Origin: Pseudomonadota bacterium
GTDB lineage: Bacteria; Pseudomonadota; Alphaproteobacteria; Rhodospirillales; UBA2165
Direction: 5' to 3'
DNA length: 8,491 bases
NCBI GenBank assembly: GCA_027592155.1
Contig: JAQCKY010000067.1
Span: 1-8,491, forward strand
Shown: piece by piece, positions 1-6,225 of the stretch
Layout of the letters: each line of letters begins with the position of its first letter
How positions within the stretch are numbered: position 1 is the first letter of the stretch
The notes under the pieces: generated by a model
Told to the model about the DNA's origin: nothing
Seen by the model: only the letters and a program-made list of their open reading frames with translations
Databases searched by the model: none
Made by a program: the position numbers and the translations under genes

Positions 1-33
1 ACGCAAGCACAATCCAACGAAGTGCATCTCTAC

Positions 34-73
34 TTGAATTAAGGATCATTTGAATTCGCGGATCATTTGATCC
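34..73. repeat. Imperfect tandem repeat ending in a palindrome
   Basis: The unit TTGAATT-AA-GGATCAT (34-49) is followed by TTGAATT-CGC-GGATCAT (50-66) and a partial third unit TTGATCC (67-73). The junction of units two and three forms GGATCA-TT-TGATCC (60-73), an inverted repeat with six-base arms. Both structures are read directly from the sequence. They sit between the left edge of the window and the terminator hairpin in front of the transporter gene. A regulator-binding site is possible, but that is inference; no regulator gene is visible in the window. Confidence 0.5.
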
Positions 74-79
74 ACGGTC

Positions 80-110
80 AAACCGGCGCTGCAACGGCGC
101 CGGTTTTTTT
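80..110 (+). terminator. Strong intrinsic terminator hairpin (or attenuator)
   Basis: The arms AAACCGGCGC (80-89) and GCGCCGGTTT (97-106) are perfect complements around a seven-base loop, and a run of seven T residues occupies 104-110. This is a textbook Rho-independent terminator for plus-strand transcription. It probably ends a transcript from a gene left of the window. It lies only 17 bases before the transporter ATG at 128 (5 bases before the GTG at 116), so it could instead act as an attenuator for that gene. Confidence 0.8.
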
Positions 111-127
111 ATCGCGTGGCCCAAATT

Positions 128-1039
128 ATGAAATCAGATGCCCTCTCCCCGGCCGGACTTCTCCTGCTGCTGTTCGTGACCCTTGGATGGGGGACATCCT
201 GGCCCTTTCTCAAGATATCGCTCAATGAAATTCCGCCTTGGACCTTCCGCGGATTAATCGCTCCGGTCGCCGCAGTGTTCCTGTTCGGCATCGCCTATAT
301 CCTAAAAGAGGGGATGACCAACCCGCGGGGTCAATGGCGCCCGCTCATCGCGGCGTCGATTTTGAACATTACCGGCTGGCATGTCTTCAGCGCGTTCGGG
401 ATCACTTTGCTGGCGTCAGGGCATGCGTCGATCATCGCCTACACCATGCCGCTCTGGGCGATCCTGTTCAGCATCATTTTCATCGGCGAACGCCCGACGG
501 TTAAACGCCTCGCGGGATTGGTCTTGGGGATCGGCGGGCTGGCGGTTTTATTGTCCGGGGAGTTCGGTGTGTTTGCCTCTTCGCCCTCCGGCACGGTCTA
601 TATGCTTCTCTCGGCGATATTCTGGGGGGCCGGAACGGTCATCCACAAACGCACCCAGTGGACAATTCCGCCCGCCTCCCTCGCCGGGTGGCAGCTGATG
701 ATCGGCGGTTTGCCGGTAACCATCGCGGCGCTCATCATCGACGGCCCCACCCTGGAACCTTCGTCCTGGTCGGGCGCGGCCATCTGGTCGACGATTTACG
801 TCCTGATCATCCCGATCGTCTTTAGCTGGATCGCTTGGTTCAAAGTTGTCGCCGGGACGTCGGTAACCGTCGCGACGGTCAGCACGCTGATGATCCCGGT
901 GATCGGCGTTATCAGCGCAAACTTGGTATTGGGCGAGCCCGTCGGCTGGCGCGAGATCGTCGCCTTGGTCCTGGTCTGCGGCGCTCTTGCGCTGGCCCTA
1001 TCTCGCCAAGAGAGCAAACCCGAAATCAGCCCGAGTTAA
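128..1039 (+). CDS. EamA/DMT-family inner-membrane transporter
   Basis: The 303-residue protein is almost entirely hydrophobic, with about ten predicted membrane helices arranged as two EamA repeats. The first covers roughly residues 8-143 and the second about 155-292. Family hallmarks are GWGTSWPFLK (20-29) in helix 1, the proline-containing helix followed by the FIGERPT loop (118-124) that closes repeat 1, SAIFWGAG (162-169) opening repeat 2, and VLGEP (267-271) near the end. DMT transporters usually export amino acids, metabolites or drugs through the inner membrane; the substrate cannot be read from sequence. The start is uncertain. I chose ATG 128; a GTG at 116 in the same frame adds four residues. 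Neither has a clear Shine-Dalgarno sequence, and a terminator hairpin lies just upstream. The 3' end overlaps the convergent glycosyltransferase gene by four bases. Confidence 0.9.
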   Translation: MKSDALSPAGLLLLLFVTLGWGTSWPFLKISLNEIPPWTFRGLIAPVAAVFLFGIAYILKEGMTNPRGQWRPLIAASILNITGWHVFSAFGITLLASGHASIIAYTMPLWAILFSIIFIGERPTVKRLAGLVLGIGGLAVLLSGEFGVFASSPSGTVYMLLSAIFWGAGTVIHKRTQWTIPPASLAGWQLMIGGLPVTIAALIIDGPTLEPSSWSGAAIWSTIYVLIIPIVFSWIAWFKVVAGTSVTVATVSTLMIPVIGVISANLVLGEPVGWREIVALVLVCGALALALSRQESKPEISPS

Positions 1040-1755
1040 CCGGCGAAGAGCATCTCGTCCCGCTCGGCGAACCAAAGGTCCGCATAGCCGCAATCCTTGT
1101 AGGCATCGAAATAGGGCCCGCCGGTCGTAAAATGCAGATTCGAGAGTTCTTCGGCGGGCAGGGGCGGGTCGTAATCGACCAGGTGATTCCACCGGTGCGG
1201 AATTTCACCGATGAGGTCTTCGCTCTCCAGCCACTGAAACCGGTGCAGCTGCAGCCCGCTGGCCTCGTTCACGTAATCCTTTGTGAGGGCCGTGCATTTT
1301 GCGCAGTTGAACAGCATCACGCTCGACCAATTTTTCTTCTCATATGTCGTCTGCGCCTGATTCAGAAATTTAGTGCTCTCCGTCGGGCGATGATCATGTT
1401 TGACCACCTGGACCGCATAGCGGTCGTCGCACGCCGCCCACAGATTTGCCATATCGTCGAGGACCAGCATGTCGCAATCCATGAACAGCGCCCATCCTTG
1501 ATAGTCGCAAAGATACGGCACCAGAAACCGGGAAAATGAAAAGTCGGTCGATTGCAGATCGTGACGCTCGCGCCACATTAAACCCTCCAGCTGACTCAAC
1601 ATCAGCGGTGTCACCGAGACGGGCTGGCTCGCCCGGGCCTGGATCGAGTGGTTTAGAACATTGAACGCCACGGCTTCACGCGGGTCATAACCGACAAATA
1701 CGCGCATCATAAGATCAAATTCTCCAACGGGCCGGGCCACTATTACAGCGGACAT
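1036..1755 (-). CDS. GT8-like glycosyltransferase (GT-A fold)
   Basis: The 239-residue protein has the layout of a nucleotide-sugar glycosyltransferase. The N-terminal strand MRVFVGYDPRE begins at residue 17. A region SFSRFLVPYL (72-81) leads into a hydrophobic strand ending in the metal-binding DxD motif, here D93-C94-D95 in FMDCDML. NWSSVMLFN (142-150) and NLHFTTGGP (206-214) resemble acceptor and second metal-ligand regions of GT8-type enzymes. No signal peptide or membrane helix is seen, so it is probably cytosolic, transferring sugar to a lipid-linked or surface glycan. The donor and acceptor are unknown. The start at 1755 forms a TGATG junction with the upstream methyltransferase stop, suggesting translational coupling. 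However, M16/M17 (1710/1707) fits the family N-terminus better and has GGAG 11 bases upstream of 1710. The stop codon interlocks with that of the convergent transporter gene. Confidence 0.75.
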   Translation of the reverse strand: MSAVIVARPVGEFDLMMRVFVGYDPREAVAFNVLNHSIQARASQPVSVTPLMLSQLEGLMWRERHDLQSTDFSFSRFLVPYLCDYQGWALFMDCDMLVLDDMANLWAACDDRYAVQVVKHDHRPTESTKFLNQAQTTYEKKNWSSVMLFNCAKCTALTKDYVNEASGLQLHRFQWLESEDLIGEIPHRWNHLVDYDPPLPAEELSNLHFTTGGPYFDAYKDCGYADLWFAERDEMLFAG

Positions 1756-2393
1756 CAGCCTTCGATATAGGTCATCCGTTCCCGGGTGTGCATGACAGCA
1801 AGGTGATAACGGATCAACGGAAATTCGTCACGGGCGGCGTTAAATTTATCGAGCCACCAGCCGGGGCTTTTGACCGTGACATGGGCGTTCTCGCCGGTCG
1901 GCAGCTTTTTATTGGCGAGATAGACGGCGACGGTGCAGAAAACAAAGCGCCGGCTGTATGCAAATATCTCGCGGAGGATCCAATCGATATCCTCTTCCGG
2001 GCAATGCTCTAACACGTCGGTGGAAATAACGCCGTCGAATTGACCTTCCGGCAAAGCGGCGAAGGGTTCGTATCCGGGATCGAAATAGGCGATGTTGTCG
2101 ATGCCCCAGAACGGCGCGAGTCCCTTCACGGTCCGGCCGTCCGCCGTTTTAACAACGGCATTTTGGTACCCTTCCGCTTTACCGGCGCCATAGTCGAGCA
2201 AGCTGGCTGCGCCGTACCGCTGAATGAGCGATGCGATGGTTCCGACATGAGGTTTCAGACTGGCGCCGTCGAAGGTTTGGGCGGCCGGGATATTGTTAAG
2301 CTGATCCCCGTCACGGTGGAGCTGGCGGCAAAGTTCGACCAGGGCGACATATTGCGGACTGGGATTCTCGCGGCCGAAAATTATGGGCTTAAG
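1755..2393 (-). CDS. Class I SAM-dependent methyltransferase, start codon unresolved
   Basis: The frame encodes a Rossmann-fold methyltransferase. Motif I LLDYGAGKAEG lies at about 2204-2172, and the acidic motif ISTDVLEHCPEEDIDW, then FVFCTVAV and ENAHVTVKSPGWW, follow towards the C-terminus, as in small Methyltransf_11/23-type proteins. The only ATG/GTG/TTG start in frame is a TTG at 2201, inside motif I, which would remove the front of the SAM site. The frame stays open upstream to a TAG at 2450-2448 and reads as convincing protein there, including KPIIFGRENPSPQYVAL and then QTFDGASLKPHV before motif I. I therefore draw the gene from about 2393 (212 residues). The true start could be a rare ATT/ATA/ATC codon, or a start lost by mutation or sequence error. 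The substrate is unknown. The stop shares one base with the next gene's start codon (TGATG). The roughly 100 bases between this gene and panC show no clear terminator or promoter. Confidence 0.7.
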   Translation of the reverse strand, partial: LKPIIFGRENPSPQYVALVELCRQLHRDGDQLNNIPAAQTFDGASLKPHVGTIASLIQRYGAASLLDYGAGKAEGYQNAVVKTADGRTVKGLAPFWGIDNIAYFDPGYEPFAALPEGQFDGVISTDVLEHCPEEDIDWILREIFAYSRRFVFCTVAVYLANKKLPTGENAHVTVKSPGWWLDKFNAARDEFPLIRYHLAVMHTRERMTYIEG

Positions 2394-2492
2394 GGAAGTG
2401 ATGGGTCGACGGGCTCCAAGACGGCGGGTTTCCGGACAGGGACGCCACTATGATGTGATTCGCCGCACGCGGTAAAGTGCCGAAGGCCGCCC

Positions 2493-3350
2493 TTATATTT
2501 GAGCCGGGATATTGTCGATCAAACGCGTTGTGCCCAGCCAAGCCGCGGCGAGTATCCGGGCCCCGGGCGTTAGATCGCCCGCCTCTTCGAACGTTGTCGG
2601 ATCATAAAGCGAAAGATAATCGATCTTGGCAAAACCAGCCGCCAAGACTATCTCCCGTGCCTGTTCCGCCGCATCTCCAACCGCCACGCCATCCTGCAAT
2701 TTATCACGAAACGAAATCAAGGCCTGTTGCAGCGTCGGCGCGATTGCCCGTTCGGGTGCAGACAAATAGGCGTTGCGGGATGAAAGCGCCAATCCATCCG
2801 CCTCCCTTACAATCGCACAGCCGTGGATTTCAACCGGGATGTTAAGATCCTGGGTAAGACGCCGAACGACGCAGAGCTGCTGGAAATCTTTTTCGCCGAA
2901 AAAGGCATCGTCGGGCGCGGCCTGGAGGAGAAGTTTTGCCACCACGGTTGCAACCCCGGTGAAAAATCCGGGACGGAACACCCCTTCCAGCTTATCGCCG
3001 ATGCCTGCGACGGTGACCGCCGTCGCGAAACCGTCGGGATAAATTTCGTCCCGATCCGGGATATAGAGGAGATCCGCGCCGCGCGCGCCCAAAGCCGCCG
3101 CGTCTGTCTTTTCATCGCGGGGGTAGGTTTCAAAATCCTCGTTGGGGCCGAACTGCTTGGGGTTCACAAACAGGGTTGCGCAGGTGCGATCCGTGACGGC
3201 CCGGGACGCCGCGACCAGGGAAAAATGTCCCTCGTGAAGTGACCCCATGGTGGGGATTAAGCCAATGCGGTCTCCCGCGGCACGCCATGCGGAAATGCGG
3301 GTTCGCAAATCCGCCACGGTGCGGACAATCTCAATTGCCGAGTTGGACAT
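2493..3350 (-). CDS. panC: Pantothenate synthetase (pantoate--beta-alanine ligase)
   Basis: This cytosolic enzyme joins pantoate and beta-alanine with ATP through a pantoyl-adenylate intermediate, the last step of pantothenate (vitamin B5) synthesis. The 285 residues match the usual family length of about 280. The HIGH-like nucleotide-binding motif is in PTMGSLHEGH (33-42). FVNPKQFGPNEDFETYPR (61-78), FGEKDFQQL (151-159) and the KMSKS-equivalent loop in READGLALSSRNAYL (182-196) are all intact. The start is ATG 3350, six bases after the panB stop, so the two genes are almost certainly one operon. The local Shine-Dalgarno sequence is poor, which fits coupling to panB translation. No truncation or missing catalytic motif is seen. 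Confidence 0.97.
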   Translation of the reverse strand: MSNSAIEIVRTVADLRTRISAWRAAGDRIGLIPTMGSLHEGHFSLVAASRAVTDRTCATLFVNPKQFGPNEDFETYPRDEKTDAAALGARGADLLYIPDRDEIYPDGFATAVTVAGIGDKLEGVFRPGFFTGVATVVAKLLLQAAPDDAFFGEKDFQQLCVVRRLTQDLNIPVEIHGCAIVREADGLALSSRNAYLSAPERAIAPTLQQALISFRDKLQDGVAVGDAAEQAREIVLAAGFAKIDYLSLYDPTTFEEAGDLTPGARILAAAWLGTTRLIDNIPAQI

Positions 3351-3356
3351 CGCCGG

Positions 3357-4181
3357 TTATTTTTTCTTGAGGCCGTAGCAGTTTTCCGGTCCCGGAAATG
3401 TGCGCGCCTTAACGTCCTTGGCATAGGACGCGGCCGCTTCTTCGATGGCATTTCCGATCTCGGCATACCGGCGGACGAATTTCGGCGTGAAATCGGCAAA
3501 CATGCCCAAGGCATCTTCAGCTACCAGGACCTGGCCGTCGCACGCCGACGACGCACCGATTCCGATCGTTACAATGTCGATCGCCTCCGTGATCTCGCGG
3601 GCCAAAGCTTCAACGGTTGCCTCGATCACCAGCGCAAAGGCGCCGGCATCGGCAATCGCCTTGGAATCCGCCATAATTTTGTTGGCCGCATCAATGTCAC
3701 GGCCCTGGGAGCGATAACCACCGGCGGTATGAAGGGATTGGGGTTTGAGGCCGACATGACCCATCACCGGGATCCCGCGTTCGAAGAGAAACTTGACGGT
3801 TTCCGCCATCTCCACGCCACCCTCGATCTTGATGCCGGAACAGCCGGTTTCCGCCATTACCCGCGCGGCGTTGCGGTAGGCCTGTTCTTTCGATTCCCCA
3901 TAGGTACCGAACGGCATATCCACAATAACGCAGGCGCGTTTGGAGCCTCGTACGACGGCCGCGCCATGGTTGATCGCCATGTCGAGGGTAACCCCGAGGG
4001 TACTGTCCATGCCGTAGAGGGCCATCCCCATGGAATCACCGACAAGCAGAAAATCACAATGCTCATCGAGCATGCGGGCCATCGGCGCCGTGTAAGCCGT
4101 CAGGCTGACAATCGGCTCCTTTCCTTTGTGTGCACAAAGGTCCGGGATGGTAATGCGGCTGAGTTTGGTTGCCGTGCTCAC
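3357..4181 (-). CDS. panB: 3-methyl-2-oxobutanoate hydroxymethyltransferase
   Basis: PanB adds a hydroxymethyl group from 5,10-methylenetetrahydrofolate to ketoisovalerate, giving ketopantoate, the first committed step of pantothenate synthesis. The 274-residue TIM-barrel protein carries the metal ligands D49 (VGDSMGM, 47-53), D88 (VDMPFGTYG) and E120 (KIEGG). It also has GHVGLKPQS (141-149), the catalytic glutamate E187 (equivalent to E. coli E181) and GIGASSACDGQVLV (207-220). I chose the GTG at 4181 because GAGGG (4194-4190) sits eight bases upstream. An in-frame TTG at 4196 would add five residues but has no ribosome-binding site. It is the first gene of the minus-strand cluster, with panC six bases downstream. 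The C-terminus ends in three lysines on an A-rich stretch. PanD, which makes the beta-alanine, is not in the window. Confidence 0.96.
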   Translation of the reverse strand: MSTATKLSRITIPDLCAHKGKEPIVSLTAYTAPMARMLDEHCDFLLVGDSMGMALYGMDSTLGVTLDMAINHGAAVVRGSKRACVIVDMPFGTYGESKEQAYRNAARVMAETGCSGIKIEGGVEMAETVKFLFERGIPVMGHVGLKPQSLHTAGGYRSQGRDIDAANKIMADSKAIADAGAFALVIEATVEALAREITEAIDIVTIGIGASSACDGQVLVAEDALGMFADFTPKFVRRYAEIGNAIEEAAASYAKDVKARTFPGPENCYGLKKK

Positions 4182-4189
4182 AACAGGCG

Positions 4190-4194
4190 CCCTC
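4190..4194 (-). promoter_or_regulatory. panB ribosome-binding site
   Basis: GAGGG is followed by an eight-base spacer and the GTG at 4181-4179. This spacing decides the panB start in favour of GTG 4181 over the upstream TTG at 4196, whose own first bases overlap this site. Confidence 0.65.
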
Positions 4195-4211
4195 AAATAT
4201 TAATTTTCAAC

Positions 4212-4337
4212 GGTCTACAGCGGGCCGAGATTTAGCATATCGTCCCCATCACCGCCAGCAACCTGGACGCATTGCAGGGTCTACAATATGTCTAGACCGT
4301 AGCATGGGCATTATTTGTCGGGCATTATTGCCGTCTA
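4212..4337. promoter_or_regulatory. Operator-like GTCTA half-sites and direct repeat in the panB/ggt divergent region
   Basis: GTCTA occurs at 4213-4217, 4279-4283, 4290-4294 and 4333-4337, with its inverse TAGAC at 4293-4297. The octamer GGTCTACA is repeated exactly at 4212-4219 and 4278-4285. GGTCTA (4278-4283) and TAGACC (4293-4298) form an inverted repeat, and GTCTAGAC (4290-4297) is a perfect palindrome. GGGCATTATT is repeated directly at 4306-4315 and 4320-4329. A -10-like TACAAT (4282-4287) for the ggt direction overlaps the inverted repeat, although no good -35 precedes it. Binding by a regulator is inferred from arrangement only. Confidence 0.4.
4234..4261 (-). promoter_or_regulatory. 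Candidate sigma-70-type promoter for panBC
   Basis: On the minus strand TTGCTG (4261-4256) is separated by 16 bases from TATGCT (4239-4234). Initiation would fall near 4227, giving a leader of about 45 bases before the GTG at 4181. The match to the -35/-10 consensus is fair, not strong. It is the best pair I see in this intergenic region for the panB direction. Confidence 0.4.
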
Positions 4338-4365
4338 AAAACTTACAGAGATGTGGTGTTAAAAG

Positions 4366-6174
4366 ATGGTAGCGCGTTTACGGGGACAATTTCGACGGTG
4401 GGTTCCAACCAGCGTGAAGATGGTCGGTCTGGGAATGGTTCTCGGCGCCTGCGCCGCAAATCCCGCCGAAACGGTCGAAGCACCCCAAGCGGCCAAGTCC
4501 TCAAAACCGATGACCGAAGTTGTCGGCTCTCCGGCAAAAGCCGTTACGGCCAAATCTCAGATGGTCTCAGCCGCCAATCCACTGGCGGCCCAGGCCGGGC
4601 TCGATATCTTGCGGGCCGGCGGCAGCGCCATGGATGCGGCAATCGCCACACAGCTGGTTTTGGGTCTGGTCGAGCCGCAGTCGTCGGGGCTTGGCGGCGG
4701 CGCCTTTATTCTTCATTACGCCGGCAAGGACGGTGCCATCAAAGCTTATGACGGACGGGAAACCGCGCCCGCCGCCGCGACGGCAGACATGTTTCTGAAA
4801 GCCGACGGCGAGCCAATGAGCTTTCGGGATGCAGTACCCGGCGGATTGTCCGTCGGGGTTCCGGGCGTGGTCCGCGTTCTCGAACGCGCGCACAAGGCCC
4901 ACGGCCGTCTGCCTTGGGCGCAGTTGTTCCGCCCCGCCATCGTGCTCGCCGAAGAAGGTTTTGCCCTCTCGCCCCGGCTGTACACGCAGCTCAGACGCGC
5001 TCTGACCCGGCGGCTTGGCGAATTTCCCGCGACGGCGGCTTATTTCCTGGATGCTGAAGGCGGAGCGAAACCGGTGGGCACGATCCTCAAAAACCCCGCT
5101 TATGCCGAGACGTTGCGCCAGATCGCGGCCAGAGGATCGATCGCCTTTTATGAAGGCCCGATCGCCGAAAGCATCGTGGCGGCGGTTCGCGGAACCCACC
5201 GCAATCCAGGCAGAATGACCCTTGCCGATATAAAATCATACCAAGCCAAGGTCCGCGAACCGGTCTGTTCGCTCTACCGCATCTGGGTCGTCTGCGGCAT
5301 GTCCCCGCCGACCTCGGGCGGGGTGACAGTCCTGCAGATATTGGGCCTGTTGCAAAATTTCGATCTCTCGGCGATGAAACCCGGTTCCGTCGACGCGGTT
5401 CACGTCATTTCCGAAGCCAGCCGCCTGGCTTTCGCCGACCGTAATCGGTATCTCGCGGACCCCGACTTCGTCTCCATTCCGGTGAAGCGTCTGATCGATC
5501 CCGGCTATCTTTCCCGGCGCGCCAGGGCGATCTCGATGACACAAAGCATGGGAACGGCGAAATCGGGCAACATACCCATTCAAGGCGCCGGCCGTTTTGC
5601 GCCTGACCTCTCTGACGGCGGCACATCAACCTCCCATCTGAGTGTGGTCGATAAAGACGGTAATGCGATTACCATGACCACAACAATTGAGAATGTCTTC
5701 GGATCTTTGGTGATGGCGAGCGGTTTCATGCTCAATAATCAGCTAACCGATTTTTCGTTCCGGGAACGGCGAAATGAACGACTTGTGGCAAATAGAGTTG
5801 AACCCGGCAAACGGCCGCGCTCGTCGATGAGCCCGACCTTTGTCCTGGATGCCGGCGGTAAACTCGTCCTGGCCATCGGCTCGCCGGGGGGTTCCCGCAT
5901 CATCGGCTATGTTACCAAGGCGATCATCGGCGTACTCGATTGGAAGCTGGATGTGCAAGAGGCGATCAGCCTGCCAAACTTTACCAACCGCAACGGCGGA
6001 ACCGATTTGGAAGCCAATACCGGCCTGACCCGGCTCTGGTCGGCACTGGAATCCCGTGGCCACGGGGTCGGGGTCGTGCAAATGACGAGTGGATTGCATG
6101 GCATCCGGGTCTATAAGGACCGACTAGAGGGTGGCGCCGACCCCCGTCGGGAAGGTATAGCAGTCGGCGACTAA
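4366..6174 (+). CDS. ggt: Gamma-glutamyltransferase precursor, predicted lipoprotein
   Basis: This enzyme cleaves and transfers the gamma-glutamyl group of glutathione and related compounds, normally outside the inner membrane. The 602-residue precursor is typical in length. Residues 1-28 form an arginine-rich signal ending in the lipobox L26-G27-A28-C29, so lipid anchoring at C29 is predicted; A30 at the +2 position does not suggest retention in the inner membrane. Self-cleavage should occur before the nucleophile T422 in TSHLSVVD, giving a large subunit of about 29-421 and a small one of 422-602. Substrate-binding R131 (GRETAP), NNQLTDF, the oxyanion serines S486/S487 (RSSMSPT) and GSPGGSR (505-511) are all present. 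The loop between DFS and KRP is 17 residues, shorter than in E. coli Ggt. The start is ATG 4366 with only a weak A-rich ribosome-binding region. panB is divergent upstream; the RlmI-like gene follows. Confidence 0.93.
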   Translation: MVARLRGQFRRWVPTSVKMVGLGMVLGACAANPAETVEAPQAAKSSKPMTEVVGSPAKAVTAKSQMVSAANPLAAQAGLDILRAGGSAMDAAIATQLVLGLVEPQSSGLGGGAFILHYAGKDGAIKAYDGRETAPAAATADMFLKADGEPMSFRDAVPGGLSVGVPGVVRVLERAHKAHGRLPWAQLFRPAIVLAEEGFALSPRLYTQLRRALTRRLGEFPATAAYFLDAEGGAKPVGTILKNPAYAETLRQIAARGSIAFYEGPIAESIVAAVRGTHRNPGRMTLADIKSYQAKVREPVCSLYRIWVVCGMSPPTSGGVTVLQILGLLQNFDLSAMKPGSVDAVHVISEASRLAFADRNRYLADPDFVSIPVKRLIDPGYLSRRARAISMTQSMGTAKSGNIPIQGAGRFAPDLSDGGTSTSHLSVVDKDGNAITMTTTIENVFGSLVMASGFMLNNQLTDFSFRERRNERLVANRVEPGKRPRSSMSPTFVLDAGGKLVLAIGSPGGSRIIGYVTKAIIGVLDWKLDVQEAISLPNFTNRNGGTDLEANTGLTRLWSALESRGHGVGVVQMTSGLHGIRVYKDRLEGGADPRREGIAVGD

Positions 6175-6187
6175 CGAATTTTTATTC

Positions 6188-6215
6188 GGCCGGATCGTTT
6201 TCGGCCAAATTTTTT
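6188..6215 (+). terminator. Weak intrinsic terminator candidate after ggt
   Basis: GGCCG (6188-6192) and CGGCC (6202-6206) can pair around a nine-base loop, followed after three A residues by six T residues (6210-6215). The stem is short, so termination would be partial. The hairpin ends just before the ribosome-binding site of the next gene, so it may set the ratio of ggt to downstream expression. Confidence 0.4.
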
Positions 6216-6220
6216 AGGGA
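6216..6220 (+). promoter_or_regulatory. Ribosome-binding site of the RlmI-like gene
   Basis: AGGGA lies five bases before ATG 6226 and directly after the T run of the candidate ggt terminator. It supports the chosen start. Confidence 0.6.
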
Positions 6221-6225
6221 TCATC

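Noticed and set aside
1..42. Possible C-terminus of an upstream plus-strand gene (13 codons then TAA at 40-42).
   Set aside because: Another forward frame is also open for a similar length, and 13 codons without a recognisable motif cannot support a call.
835..1539. 234-codon plus-strand open frame.
   Set aside because: It spans the end of the transporter gene and runs antisense to the glycosyltransferase, whose protein has a clear family pattern. The translation shows no domain and looks like reverse-strand shadow.
2199..2201. TTG at 2201 as the methyltransferase start.
   Set aside because: It lies within the SAM-binding motif I, so a protein starting there would lack the front of the Rossmann fold.
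2040..2453. 137-codon plus-strand open frame opposite the methyltransferase N-terminal region.
   Set aside because: The minus strand reads as methyltransferase sequence (motif I and upstream conserved-looking residues), while this frame gives no recognisable motif.
2823..3242. 139-codon plus-strand open frame inside panC.
   Set aside because: Antisense shadow of a confidently assigned gene.
3357..3370. A-rich end of panB (lysine codons into TAA) as a programmed frameshift site.
   Set aside because: PanB ends normally there and panC has its own ATG six bases on; nothing in the sequence calls for frameshifting.
4567..5199. 210-codon minus-strand open frame inside ggt.
   Set aside because: Antisense shadow; arginine- and glycine-rich composition without motif, typical of the reverse of GC-rich coding sequence.
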